Shown in pieces: positions 17,198 to 25,709 of a stretch of DNA of 64,000 bases. Below the pieces are notes generated by a model. That model saw nothing but the letters and a program-made list of their open reading frames with translations. It had not been told where the DNA came from and made no database searches. Position numbers and translations under genes: made by a program. Position 1 is the first letter of the stretch. Each line of letters begins with the position of its first letter. Origin of the DNA: Faecalibacterium prausnitzii (GTDB taxonomy: Bacteria > Bacillota > Clostridia > Oscillospirales > Ruminococcaceae); assembly GCA_004558805.1 (NCBI GenBank), contig SFDE01000003.1, positions 62,001 to 126,000 of the forward strand, read 5' to 3'.

Positions 17198-17803
17198 TTA
17201 CAGGTCCACCACACTGCCCACCTCGGCGGGGGTAGTGGGCACGACCCCAAGAGTCATCTCGTCCAGCTCCCGGTGCACCGTGAAGCTCACGGCACCGCCG
17301 GCGGCAAAGTCCGGGTGATAGGTCAGCTCCAACACCTGCCAGTCCTCCGGCACGGCGCAGAAGCAGTGGAGCAGCGCTCCCCGTCCCGCAGCAAGGTTCA
17401 GGGTGAACACCGACGCATCTGCGGCGTTCTCGCCGTAGAGGGGGGCGGCAAAGCTGCCGCAGTGCACCGGCTTGCCGTCGCACACTGCCGTGATGCCGCT
17501 GCCCATGCCGAACAGGTCTCCCTGGGTCCGCACCTCCCGGCTCTGCAGGTAGCTTGCGCCCACCGGCAGGGTAGAGGCGGAAAGATTTTCCACCGAGAGA
17601 TAAACCAGCGCACAGCCCAGCTCCTGCGCAGGGGCATAGCCCAGCAGCTCTACGGCAGCTCTGCCGTCCAGCAGCGCAGGTTCCCCTGCAAGCCGCGGCT
17701 CCTGCGCCCCGGCAGATACCCCGGTAAGCAGGGCAGCCGCAAGGCTGACCGCACCGGAACCGGCACATTTCAGGAATGACCGGCGGGAGATGGATTGGGA
17801 CAT
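17198..17803 (-). CDS. Exported protein with twin-arginine leader, paralogue of the 20484 gene
   Basis: A 201-residue protein. The leader SISRRSFLKCAGSGAVSLAA is a textbook twin-arginine motif with a hydrophobic core to about residue 32; there is no lipobox (cleavage likely after AGA). The mature part is predicted all-beta. Its DGKPVHCG and VPEDWQVLELTYHPDF segments align with DGQSVECG and VPTGWKQINVTYMPTF of the protein at 20484-21098, so they are paralogues. The function is unknown; an extracytoplasmic Ig-like or binding fold is likely. Ribosome site AAGGAGG. Confidence 0.75.
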   Translation of the reverse strand: MSQSISRRSFLKCAGSGAVSLAAALLTGVSAGAQEPRLAGEPALLDGRAAVELLGYAPAQELGCALVYLSVENLSASTLPVGASYLQSREVRTQGDLFGMGSGITAVCDGKPVHCGSFAAPLYGENAADASVFTLNLAAGRGALLHCFCAVPEDWQVLELTYHPDFAAGGAVSFTVHRELDEMTLGVVPTTPAEVGSVVDL

Positions 17804-17915
17804 GATGTTCCTCCTTGGATGGAAATGGGATCGTGCCTTTATACAATAAAGGATTCTGCAAGCGATGTCAAGTCATGCACCGGCTTCCTAGCCGGTTCTT
17901 TTCTCCGGAGAAGGC

Positions 17916-18602
17916 TCAGTACTCCCCGTCGTCGTATGCCTCGTTTTCCTCGGTCTCTGCCTGTCCCTGCAGGGTGTCGGCGTACCCAAAGGGCACGATG
18001 TCGATTGCTTCTACCAGACGGTCCCGCATCCACAGCTGCACATCGGTCTGCACCGTGTAGCCGCAGCCCGGGTCTGCCATCCACTGTTCCGGATGGCGGG
18101 AGGGCAGAGCACGCTGGCTCAGCATACTCATAATGACGCCGCCATGGGTAACGCACGCAGCTTCGGTGATGTCCATGCGGATCATATACTCAAAAAGCTT
18201 CAGCAGGCTTTCGGCACAGCGGGCATGGAACTGCTCCGTGGGCTCTGCCCCTTCCGGCACAAAGCCGGAACCCGGGGTGATCCACTTTTTGAAATCCTCG
18301 TCCTTCACCAGCTCCTTCACCGGGCGGTTCTCAAACTTGCCGAACCCCGCCTCCCGCAGGTCGTGGACCGTAAAGGTGTGCGCCGCATCCGGGAACAGGA
18401 TATTGGCGGTCTCCACCGCACGCAGCAGGGGAGAGGAGAACACCGTATCCACCTGAGGATAGGTAAACCGTTCCTTCAGCTCGGCAAGCTGGGCACGCCC
18501 CTCCTCGCACAGGGGGAGGTCGGTGCCGCTGCCGATGTACAGACCCTGCAGGTTGCCGGCGGTGATGCCATGGCGGATGAGATGAAGTTTAAAGGTTTTC
18601 AT
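17916..18602 (-). CDS. Histidine phosphatase family protein (phosphoglycerate mutase-like)
   Basis: A 228-residue branch-1 histidine phosphatase. The phospho-acceptor is in LHLIRHGITAGN near residue 11, the second arginine in FSSPLLRAVETA near 62, the conserved Glu in DLREAGFGKFE near 85, and the second histidine in CVTHGGVI near 157. Such enzymes hydrolyse small phosphate esters (alpha-ribazole phosphate, phosphoglycerate, others). No cobalamin genes are nearby, so a CobC role is not supported, and the substrate remains open. The acidic tail after about 215 is not conserved in the family. Confidence 0.88.
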   Translation of the reverse strand: MKTFKLHLIRHGITAGNLQGLYIGSGTDLPLCEEGRAQLAELKERFTYPQVDTVFSSPLLRAVETANILFPDAAHTFTVHDLREAGFGKFENRPVKELVKDEDFKKWITPGSGFVPEGAEPTEQFHARCAESLLKLFEYMIRMDITEAACVTHGGVIMSMLSQRALPSRHPEQWMADPGCGYTVQTDVQLWMRDRLVEAIDIVPFGYADTLQGQAETEENEAYDDGEY

Positions 18603-18659
18603 GGAAAAACACCTCTTGTCTTTCGGAGATTTTCAGGAGGCTGCCCTGCCGACAGCTTT

Positions 18660-19226
18660 TCAGAAGTGGTTGACCTCCACGGTCTCGGGGAAGACCTTCA
18701 GGTCCAGACGGCAGTTCTCCCGGATGGTAACGCTGGTCAGGGCGCTGCAGTCCTTGAAAGCGCCGGTCTTGATGTAGCCCACGCTCTCAGGGATGGTGAT
18801 GTCGGTGAGGGCGGAGCAGCCGTTGAAGGCGCCTGCCTCGATGTACTCCACGCCGTCCTCGATGGTCACGGTGGTCAGGTTGGTGCAGTCCTTAAAGGCA
18901 ACAGCGCCGATGCTGGTGACCGTGCCCTCCACCTTCACAGCGGTGATCTGGTCTGCCTGGTCTGCCCAAGGGGCCTGATTGTCGGAGGTAAAGTTGGTCA
19001 TGCGACCGGTGCCGCCCACAGTCAGGGTGCCGTCTGCCAGCGCCCAGGTAACGCCCTCGCCGCAGGTGCCGGCGTTCTCGGCGGAAGCAGCGGTGCTGGT
19101 GCTTGCAGCAGGGGAAGCAGCAGCGCTGTCCTTCTTGCCGCCGCAGCCGGTCAGGGCAACGCAGCTCACAGTGACGATGGCAGCCACAGCCAGGCTGCAC
19201 AGGCGGGTCTTGTTGATGAGTTTCAT
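18660..19226 (-). CDS. Small BspA-type leucine-rich repeat lipoprotein
   Basis: A 188-residue lipoprotein. Signal peptide with lipobox ALTGC near residue 27, then an Ala/Ser-rich linker and a WALADGTLTVGGTGRM strand segment typical of BspA N-terminal regions. At least four LRR_5 repeats follow (VTSIGAVAFKDCTNL, VEYIEAGAFNGCSAL, VGYIKTGAFKDCSAL). The start at 19226 is preferred over an in-frame ATG at 19262 because of AGAGGA upstream and a good signal peptide. It is a short relative of the 575-residue LRR lipoprotein at 4620-6347, but has chromosomal base composition. Confidence 0.82.
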   Translation of the reverse strand: MKLINKTRLCSLAVAAIVTVSCVALTGCGGKKDSAAASPAASTSTAASAENAGTCGEGVTWALADGTLTVGGTGRMTNFTSDNQAPWADQADQITAVKVEGTVTSIGAVAFKDCTNLTTVTIEDGVEYIEAGAFNGCSALTDITIPESVGYIKTGAFKDCSALTSVTIRENCRLDLKVFPETVEVNHF

Positions 19227-19522
19227 GGTTTTGTATCCTCTTCCTATTTCTGCGATAAACATTTTCGGTATCTGCTCCTGCCGTTGCGGATTGTGCGTCC
19301 GACAAGAACAGCACCAAGAAGGTATTATAGCACAAATGCGGCAAAGATGGAATATAAGAGTTGCGGCTTTTCCACCGCAGCGGAGCGTTTCTTGCCGTTT
19401 TTGGCAAAAACCGGTATATCGACGGAAATTTTATTTTTTCCTCAGAATGCTCCGCCACAAAATGTATACGTTAATACCCATAGTTTAACATAGATGTGGT
19501 ACCCATGGCAATGCTTTTGACG

Positions 19523-19558
19523 AAAATGACGAAAAACATCGAAAAAAATCGTCATTTT
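19523..19558. repeat. 10-bp inverted repeat upstream of the XRE promoter
   Basis: AAAATGACGA at 19523-19532 pairs with TCGTCATTTT at 19549-19558 (flanking G/C extends it by one). It ends seven bases before the -35 and may be an operator for the adjacent XRE regulator. Confidence 0.5.
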
Positions 19559-19564
19559 TCTTGC

Positions 19565-19593
19565 TTTACAAGTCGTTTTCCATTGTGTATAAT
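19565..19593 (+). promoter_or_regulatory. Sigma-A-type promoter of the XRE regulator
   Basis: -35 TTTACA at 19565-19570, 17-base spacer, -10 TATAAT at 19588-19593, about 60 bases before the start codon. Confidence 0.7.
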
Positions 19594-19654
19594 CAACCTG
19601 CTGTAAACCAAAAATCAAGGATGTCCCTATGTCCGAACCTGAGGAGTCGATATC

Positions 19655-20350
19655 ATGGAATTCAATCGTATCATCAAACTGCTGCGCAAGGAGCGCGGCA
19701 TCACCCAGAAGCAGGCGGCAGAGGATCTGGGGGTCTCTCAGGCACTGCTGTCCCACTACGAAAAAGGCATCCGCGAGTGCGGGCTGGACTTTGTGGTGCG
19801 TGTGGCGGATTACTATAATGTTTCCTGCGATTACCTGCTGGGGCGCAGTGCCGAGCGCAACGGCATGATGCTGTCTGCAGAGGATATCCCCAACCCCGAC
19901 AAGATGAAGGACAGCATCTACCACGGCAGCGTGCTGCCCACCATGAACAAAAAGCTGATCTCCAACAGCCTCAACGTGCTGTATGCCAAGATCGGGCAGT
20001 GCCACAGCAAGGCATTGACCACCGAGGTGAGCGCCTACCTGATGATGGCGGTTGCCAAGATGTTCCGGCTGCTGTACTCCGCCGAGCCCCACAACGCTGC
20101 CAGCATGTTCAGCATCGGGCAGCACAGCTGGCGGGGCTACTCCGACGCTGTGATGCGGATGTCCGAGGCAAACGTGGAGGCGCTGCTTGCCGGAGAAGAG
20201 GTCCACGGCGGCGAGGGGGTCAAGGACCCTGCCTGCCTTGCCATGACCACGGAGAGCCTGACCCGAGAGTTTCCTCTGTACACCCCCAGCCTGCTGAATC
20301 TGGTCAAGACCAGCGAGACCCACGTGAAGGGTTTGACCCCCGAAGGGTGA
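19655..20350 (+). CDS. XRE-family regulator with C-terminal sensor region
   Basis: A 231-residue protein with a Cro/C1 HTH at about 5-60 (FNRIIKLLRKERGITQKQAA, then LGVSQALLSHYEKGIRECGL and VADYYNVSCDYLLGR). The remaining 170 residues are mostly helical with no recognised enzyme motif, and may sense a ligand or dimerise. It sits directly upstream of two RR-leader lipoprotein genes in the same direction (134-base gap) and is divergent from the small LRR lipoprotein, so envelope genes are the likely targets. Confidence 0.85.
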   Translation: MEFNRIIKLLRKERGITQKQAAEDLGVSQALLSHYEKGIRECGLDFVVRVADYYNVSCDYLLGRSAERNGMMLSAEDIPNPDKMKDSIYHGSVLPTMNKKLISNSLNVLYAKIGQCHSKALTTEVSAYLMMAVAKMFRLLYSAEPHNAASMFSIGQHSWRGYSDAVMRMSEANVEALLAGEEVHGGEGVKDPACLAMTTESLTREFPLYTPSLLNLVKTSETHVKGLTPEG

Positions 20351-20483
20351 CATTCCTGTGAAAATGCTGTAAATTGTGCTCCAAACCCCTTGCATCTCAC
20401 CGGCAGAAACGGTATAAACAGGGTAGAGGATTTTGAAAAGCAGATTTTTATCAAGTTTCTAGCTATATAAGGAGGACTATCTG

Positions 20484-21098
20484 ATGTCTACTAAGATCTC
20501 TCGCCGCTCTTTCCTGAAGTGCACTGGCGCTTCCATTGCTGCTGTGAGCGCCGCCGGTATGCTGGGCGGCTGCAAGAGCAACGGCAACTCCACCGTGGTG
20601 GAAGTCAAGGTGGGCGATAAGGTCAGCAACTGGAACAATCTGGGTGTCCAGCTGACCAGCCTGTTCAAGCTGACCAGCGACCCCGCACAGGCAGGCTACG
20701 AATACATCGGCGTGCTGGTGACGGCGGTGAACCGCTCCAAGAAGGATACCTTTGCCATCGGCGCACAGAACCTTGCGGAGATCAATGCCGCTTACCCCGT
20801 GCCCCCGCTGGAGAACGTAGACGCCAACTTTCACGCCCTTGCTGCCGCTTCCACCGATTTTGCCGCCAGCTGCGACGGTCAGAGCGTGGAGTGCGGTGCC
20901 AGCATCGCCCTGTACAACAAGAACTCCCAGAGCTTCTCGGATGCTACCAGCCTGCCTCCTCAGGGCAGCGGCTACATCCAGCTGATGCTCATGGTCCCCA
21001 CCGGCTGGAAGCAGATCAACGTGACCTACATGCCCACCTTTGTGCAGGACAAGACCATCACCTTCATCATGACCTCTGCCGATGTCACCAAGGCATAA
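20484..21098 (+). CDS. RR-leader lipoprotein, unknown function
   Basis: A 204-residue exported protein. The leader KISRRSFLKCTGASIAAVSA ends in lipobox LGGC near residue 30, so both a twin-arginine motif and a lipid-attachment Cys are present. The mature part is beta-rich (VVEVKVGDKVSNWNNLGVQL, YIGVLVTAVNRSKKDTFAIG) like extracytoplasmic Ig-like (DUF4352-type) domains. It is a paralogue of the protein at 17198-17803. A very good ribosome site (AAGGAGG) precedes the start. Function unknown. Confidence 0.8.
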   Translation: MSTKISRRSFLKCTGASIAAVSAAGMLGGCKSNGNSTVVEVKVGDKVSNWNNLGVQLTSLFKLTSDPAQAGYEYIGVLVTAVNRSKKDTFAIGAQNLAEINAAYPVPPLENVDANFHALAAASTDFAASCDGQSVECGASIALYNKNSQSFSDATSLPPQGSGYIQLMLMVPTGWKQINVTYMPTFVQDKTITFIMTSADVTKA

Positions 21099-21260
21099 TC
21101 GCCTTGAACGGAGCTTGAATTTCGTCTAAATTGTACGTTGCTGCCACAAAATCTTCACAATTATTTTGTGAAAAGCATTGACATTCCGGCGTGGTTCGCC
21201 TATTGTATAGGTAATGCCCCTTTGGGCATAATTGTGTTTTGATCCTAAGGAGGAACGAAT

Positions 21261-21812
21261 ATGTCTATGGAATTTTCCCGCCGCTCTTTCCTGAAATATA
21301 GTGCCCTTACCGCCGTTGCCGTTGCCGGTTCCGGTCTGCTGAGCGGCTGCGAGCTGTTTGGCACCAACCAGCCTGTGGGCAAGGCAGGCGACACCCTGTC
21401 TCTGGAAGGCGCTCATAAGCTGGAGAACCCGGTCTACAACCCCCTGACCAGCACCCTCACCTGCGATCTGACCATCAAGTGCACCAGCACGAACGGTCTG
21501 TCCCTGCGTCCGGAGCGCTTTGAAGTTGTGGTGACCTCCGCCGACGGCAAGACCACCACCACCTACAACCCCCTGGGCACCAAGAACAATGCCGTGAAGC
21601 TGACTCAGGCATACGGCGTCATCAACAAGGGCGAGACCAAGACCAGCCAGCTGGTTGTGGAAGGCATCACCATCCAGAAGGACGACACCGTTGCCGTCAA
21701 GTTCTGGCCCCGCAACTTTGCCACCGTCACCGGCGACCCCTATCAGGACATCTACGCCACCTGGGTGCTGCAGAACGCCGCCAAGAAGATCGACACCATT
21801 ACTACCGTCTGA
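21261..21812 (+). CDS. RR-leader lipoprotein, unknown function
   Basis: A 183-residue protein with leader EFSRRSFLKYSALTAVAVAG and lipobox LLSGC near residue 30. The mature part is beta-rich (NPLTSTLTCDLTIKCTST, RPERFEVVVTSADGKTTTTY, KGETKTSQLVVEGITI), consistent with a DUF4352/Ig-like extracytoplasmic domain. It has its own leader with AAGGAGG and is followed by a terminator. It shares the leader type and fold style with the gene before it, but direct alignment is weak. Confidence 0.8.
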   Translation: MSMEFSRRSFLKYSALTAVAVAGSGLLSGCELFGTNQPVGKAGDTLSLEGAHKLENPVYNPLTSTLTCDLTIKCTSTNGLSLRPERFEVVVTSADGKTTTTYNPLGTKNNAVKLTQAYGVINKGETKTSQLVVEGITIQKDDTVAVKFWPRNFATVTGDPYQDIYATWVLQNAAKKIDTITTV

Positions 21813-21833
21813 TCTTTTCCACCCGCTGCATAC

Positions 21834-21864
21834 CAAGCCCGCGCCGTACGGCGCGGGCTTTTTG
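21834..21864 (+). terminator. Terminator of the RR lipoprotein gene
   Basis: AGCCCGCGCCG pairs with CGGCGCGGGCT around TA, followed by TTTTTGC. Confidence 0.88.
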
Positions 21865-22055
21865 CATCCATCTTTCCGGCAATATGCAGCAAGATATCCA
21901 AAGTTTTTTAGTTGTTTTGTGCCTTGTGCACAGGCATATTTTCCTGTAAAATAGAATCATCCAATTGTGCAGGATGCGCAGCGGCACGCCGGGTGCTGCC
22001 GCGCTGTTTGTATTTTGCGGCGCTTGCGCCCCACCGGAAAAGGAGTGTTGCCTGT

Positions 22056-22691
22056 ATGATCAACATGGTCAAACTGCCCACCAAGAAAACCAACCTGTTC
22101 CTGCGTGTGGCAAAGGGACATTTTGCCACCAGCCACAGCCACATCAACTACTACATTGATGTCACCACCCAGAAGTCCCGTCTGTCGGAGGCTAAGGCGG
22201 TCGCCAAAGAACTGGTCAGCGCCTATCAGCACAATACCATCGTGGATACAGTGCTCTGTCTGGACGGCACGCAGGTCATTGGCACCTGCCTTGCCAACGA
22301 GCTGACCAAGGACGGCTTTGCCAACATGAACGCTCACCAGACCATCTACGTCATCACCCCGGAATACACCACCGGCAGCCAGATCATCCTGCGGGATAAC
22401 CTTGCTCCCATGGTCAAGGGCAAGCATGTGCTGATCCTTGCCGCCTCCCTCACCACCGGCTACACCGTACAGGCAGCCGTGGAGGCGGTGAACTACTACG
22501 GCGGCACCGTGGCAGGACTTTCTGCCATTTTTGCCACCACCCACGAATGTATGGGCTACGAGGTCACCTCCATTTTTGACCCCTCCAGCCTGCCGGATTA
22601 CGCCAGCTACGATTCCCGCGACTGCCCCCTGTGCAAGGCAGGGCAGCGCATCGATGCGCTGGTAAACAGCTTTGGCTACTCGGCGCTGTAA
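22056..22691 (+). CDS. Phosphoribosyltransferase-like protein with a degenerate PRPP site
   Basis: A 211-residue cytoplasmic protein with the orotate-phosphoribosyltransferase-like fold: VDTVLCLDGTQVIGTCLA near residue 65, then the PRPP-loop region HVLILAASLTTGYTVQAA near 125. In active PRTases the two residues before the TTG loop region are acidic (DD/DE); here they are Ala129-Ala130, so normal catalysis is doubtful. A CPLC motif lies near the C-terminus, as in some clostridial OPRT-like proteins. The start at 22056 follows AAAAGGAG. It might be a nucleotide-binding regulator; it has no pyrimidine or purine neighbours. Confidence 0.72.
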   Translation: MINMVKLPTKKTNLFLRVAKGHFATSHSHINYYIDVTTQKSRLSEAKAVAKELVSAYQHNTIVDTVLCLDGTQVIGTCLANELTKDGFANMNAHQTIYVITPEYTTGSQIILRDNLAPMVKGKHVLILAASLTTGYTVQAAVEAVNYYGGTVAGLSAIFATTHECMGYEVTSIFDPSSLPDYASYDSRDCPLCKAGQRIDALVNSFGYSAL

Positions 22692-22708
22692 TTTTAACGG
22701 AAGATGCC

Positions 22709-22746
22709 AAAAGGCTGCTGCACCCCCGGGGGTGCAGCAGCCTTTC
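22709..22746. terminator. Perfect 18-bp bidirectional terminator
   Basis: AAAGGCTGCTGCACCCCC is followed directly by its reverse complement, with T runs on both sides; it separates convergent genes. Confidence 0.92.
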
Positions 22747-22764
22747 TTTGTTATGCTTTGCTTT

Positions 22765-24135
22765 TTACATGGAGATCCAGCCCAGAGCGTTTGCCACGGA
22801 GCTGGCAAGGATGATGGCGGCGAACACCGGGCACAGATACCGGATCATAAAGTCAAACACCGGCTTGCGGCGGAACCGCTGCCCATCCTGGGTGACTTCC
22901 TCTGCGATCTTCTCCACCCCAATGACCCGGGACACCAGCAGGCAGGTGGCAATTGCCGCCACCGGCATCATCACCGAGTTGGTCAGGAAATCGAAGAAGT
23001 CCAAAAACTGCATTCCGAACACCGTGACCTCTGCCAGAGGACCGTAGCCCAGAGCCGAAAGGCTGCCCAGCGCCACCATGATGCCGGCGATGAGCACCAC
23101 CGATCGGGTGCGGCTCCAGCCCAGCTCATCCTCAAAGGTGGACACAGCGCTCTCGGTAAGGGCAATGGAGCTGGTGACCGCCGCAAAGAGCACCAGCACA
23201 AAGAACAGCACACCTGCCGCCGTGCCCATGCCCATGCTGTCAAAGACCTTGGGGATGGTGATGAACATCAATGCAGGACCTGCCTGCAGGGTGTCCGGGT
23301 CTCCGCCGGAGAAGGCAAAGACCGCCGGGATGATCATCAGACCTGCCATAATGGCAATGGCAGTATCAAAGATCTCCACGTTCTCGGTGGATTCCTCAAT
23401 GGAGACGTCCTTTTTCATGTAGGAGCCAAAGGTGACCAGAATGCCCATGGCGATGGACAGGGAATAGAACATCTGTCCCATTGCCGTCACCACCGTCATC
23501 CAGGAAAAGTTTGCGGGGTTGGGCACCAGAAAATACTTTACGCCTGCCAGAGCGCCGGGGCGGGTCATCGAGTAGCCTGCAATGACCACCGACAGCACCA
23601 CCAGCACCGGCATCATCACCTTGGACACCCGCTCCACGCCGTTGCGGACACCGGCAAAGATGATGCCCAGAGTGATCACAGTAAACAGCAAGAAAGACAG
23701 CTCCGGCAGCAGACCGTTGCTGATAAAGGCGGAGAAATAGCCGTCTGCCGCCAGCGCACTGCCCCTGCCGCAGAGGTACTCTGCAAGGTAGTGCACCACC
23801 CAGCCGCCAATGACCGAGTAGTAGGGCACGATGAGAATGGGGATGATGGCGTTGATCCAGCCGCCCAACCGGAGACCCTTGCCCTTGCCAAAGGTGCCGT
23901 AGGCGCTCACCGGGCTTTTGCGGGTCATGCGTCCCAGAGCAGTCTCTGCCACGATCATGGTGTAGCCAAAGGTGACTGCCAGCAGGATATAGACCAGCAG
24001 AAAGATGCCGCCGCCGTACTTTGCCGCCAGATAGGGGAACCGCCAGATGTTGCCCAGACCCACTGAGGCACCGGCGGCAGACAGCACGAACCCGATCTTA
24101 CCGGAGAACGCACTGCGCTTGTGCTGTTGTTCCAT
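22765..24135 (-). CDS. Sodium-dependent transporter, NSS/SNF family
   Basis: A 456-residue inner-membrane protein with about eleven to twelve helices. The first helix has GFVLSAAGASVGLGNIWRFP, the hallmark NSS sodium/substrate site, and helix 6 has MGQMFYSLSIAMGILVTFGS. Bacterial members carry amino acids (Trp, Tyr, Leu and others) with Na+; the substrate here is not evident. The start at 24135 is chosen on AAGAGGAAA upstream; an earlier in-frame ATG exists at 24165 without a comparable site. Confidence 0.9.
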   Translation of the reverse strand: MEQQHKRSAFSGKIGFVLSAAGASVGLGNIWRFPYLAAKYGGGIFLLVYILLAVTFGYTMIVAETALGRMTRKSPVSAYGTFGKGKGLRLGGWINAIIPILIVPYYSVIGGWVVHYLAEYLCGRGSALAADGYFSAFISNGLLPELSFLLFTVITLGIIFAGVRNGVERVSKVMMPVLVVLSVVIAGYSMTRPGALAGVKYFLVPNPANFSWMTVVTAMGQMFYSLSIAMGILVTFGSYMKKDVSIEESTENVEIFDTAIAIMAGLMIIPAVFAFSGGDPDTLQAGPALMFITIPKVFDSMGMGTAAGVLFFVLVLFAAVTSSIALTESAVSTFEDELGWSRTRSVVLIAGIMVALGSLSALGYGPLAEVTVFGMQFLDFFDFLTNSVMMPVAAIATCLLVSRVIGVEKIAEEVTQDGQRFRRKPVFDFMIRYLCPVFAAIILASSVANALGWISM

Positions 24136-24239
24136 AATAATTTCCTCTTTTCCTTTTCTAAACAACGATCCCTGTAAAAAAGATCAGGGTAAGTGTACCA
24201 CAGTTGCCCCGGGCTTTGCAACCGACCCGCCTTATAGTT

Positions 24240-25610
24240 TTACTTCCGGGGGAACACAAAGGGATCGCGGCGGTACACCGCCACCAGATACAGCGTCATA
24301 AAGCACCAGACCACCGGCTCGCAGAGGATCACTGCATCGTAGGCGAACCGGGGGATGAACACCAGCACAAAAAGGATCTTGCCCACCAGCTCAATGACGC
24401 TGGAAAACAGAGGCAGGATCTTTTCCCCAAGACTCTGCAAAGCGTAGCGGGTGGACAGCAGCACCCCCAGCACCGCATAGAAGGGGGCGTTCCACCGCAG
24501 GTAGCGGGCACCGTTTTCCAGCACCACCGGTTCCACCGAGCCGGAGACCAGCCGCACCATCCACTCCGCCCCCACATTCATCAGCAGCACCGAGGCGACC
24601 GTCACCACCACCGAATAGATCCACACCTCCCGCATGCCCCGGCGGATCCGCTGGGGCTGCCGTGCCCCGTAGTTCTGGGACACAAAGGTAGACGCCGCAT
24701 TTGCCATGGCGATAAGGGGCATATCCGTAAAGGCAAACAGCTTCCGGGCGGCGGTGTGTCCCGCAATGGTCAGGGTGCCCAGACCGTTGATGCCGTACTG
24801 CAGCACCACCGACCCGGCGGACACGATGCTGCTCATAAGCCCCATGGAGATGCTCTGGCTGAACAGGTCCCAGTACAGCTTGCCGCTCACCGCAAAATGC
24901 CGGCGCTCCGGCAAAAGGATCCGGACCCGTGCCGCCACATACAGCACGCACAGCACCACCGACACCCCCTGCGCAAGGACCGTGGCGACTGCCGCACCCT
25001 TTACCCCCATGCCGAGCTCTGCAATGAACCACAGGTCCAGCACCACGTTCAGCGCCGAGCTGATGAGCAGGAACACCAGCGGCATCACGCTGTTGCCGAT
25101 GGCACGCAGCAGCCCGGCGCACAGGTTGTAGGCAAACATCACAAGGACCCCAAGGTCAATGACGATGATGTAGCCGTAGGCATCCTCCAGGATCTCCGCC
25201 GGGGTATCCAGTAGCTCCAGCAGGGGACGCAGTCCAAAAAAGCCCGCAGCGGTGATCACCAGCGAGGCAATAAGCCCGATGACCAGCGACCCTGCCACCG
25301 TCTTTTTCAGCAGGTCCTCGTCCTGCGCCCCGTAGGCACGGGCTGCAACGATCGCCAGACCGTTGCCGATGCCCAAGCCAAAGCCTACCAGCAGCTCGTA
25401 GATGGCGCCGCAGGAGCCAATGGCGGCAAGGGCGGTATCCCCCAGCACATTGCCCACGATCATGGTATCCACCGTGTTGTACAGCTGCTGGAACAGGCTG
25501 GAAACAAGGATGGGCAGCATGAACAGCACCAGACTCTTAAAGATGGGACCGTGCATCAGGTCCACATTCATGCGAAAAGGTCCTTTCTTGCGGGACAGGG
25601 TTTGGGTCAT
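24240..25610 (-). CDS. MATE-family efflux transporter
   Basis: A 456-residue inner-membrane protein with twelve predicted helices in two similar halves. The first half begins with the family pattern MHGPIFKSLVLFMLPILVSSLFQQLYNTVDTMIVGN (PMLGS-like), and the second with SIVSAGSVVLQYGINGLG. MATE proteins export cationic drugs or metabolites in exchange for Na+ or H+; the DinF/NorM-type substrate is unknown. It follows the his operon on the same strand but is separated by a terminator. Confidence 0.92.
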   Translation of the reverse strand: MTQTLSRKKGPFRMNVDLMHGPIFKSLVLFMLPILVSSLFQQLYNTVDTMIVGNVLGDTALAAIGSCGAIYELLVGFGLGIGNGLAIVAARAYGAQDEDLLKKTVAGSLVIGLIASLVITAAGFFGLRPLLELLDTPAEILEDAYGYIIVIDLGVLVMFAYNLCAGLLRAIGNSVMPLVFLLISSALNVVLDLWFIAELGMGVKGAAVATVLAQGVSVVLCVLYVAARVRILLPERRHFAVSGKLYWDLFSQSISMGLMSSIVSAGSVVLQYGINGLGTLTIAGHTAARKLFAFTDMPLIAMANAASTFVSQNYGARQPQRIRRGMREVWIYSVVVTVASVLLMNVGAEWMVRLVSGSVEPVVLENGARYLRWNAPFYAVLGVLLSTRYALQSLGEKILPLFSSVIELVGKILFVLVFIPRFAYDAVILCEPVVWCFMTLYLVAVYRRDPFVFPRK

Positions 25611-25643
25611 AGGGTTCCTCCTGATCTTTCTTTTTCCACAAAA

Positions 25644-25682
25644 GGACCCTCCCCGGCGGCAAAATGCCCCGGAGAGGGTCGT
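25644..25682 (-). terminator. Terminator of the his operon
   Basis: GACCCTC and CCGG segments at 25645-25656 pair with CCGGAGAGGGTC at 25669-25680; T-rich sequence follows on the minus strand. Confidence 0.75.
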
Positions 25683-25709
25683 GTTCTATAATGGTCTTTT
25701 CCGTTGGTA

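Larger units (their letters stand above)
19227..19654. promoter_or_regulatory. Divergent control region of LRR lipoprotein and XRE regulator
   Basis: About 430 bases without a gene. On the regulator side a promoter (19565-19593) lies next to a 10-base inverted repeat (19523-19558). The rest, 19265-19500, shows only shadows of other frames. Confidence 0.5.

Noticed and set aside
22672-24066. 464-residue plus-strand frame antisense to the sodium-dependent transporter
   Set aside because: It has no ribosome site, its His/Gln/Asp-rich composition is what results from reading a GC-rich membrane-protein gene backwards, and the minus strand shows an intact NSS transporter.
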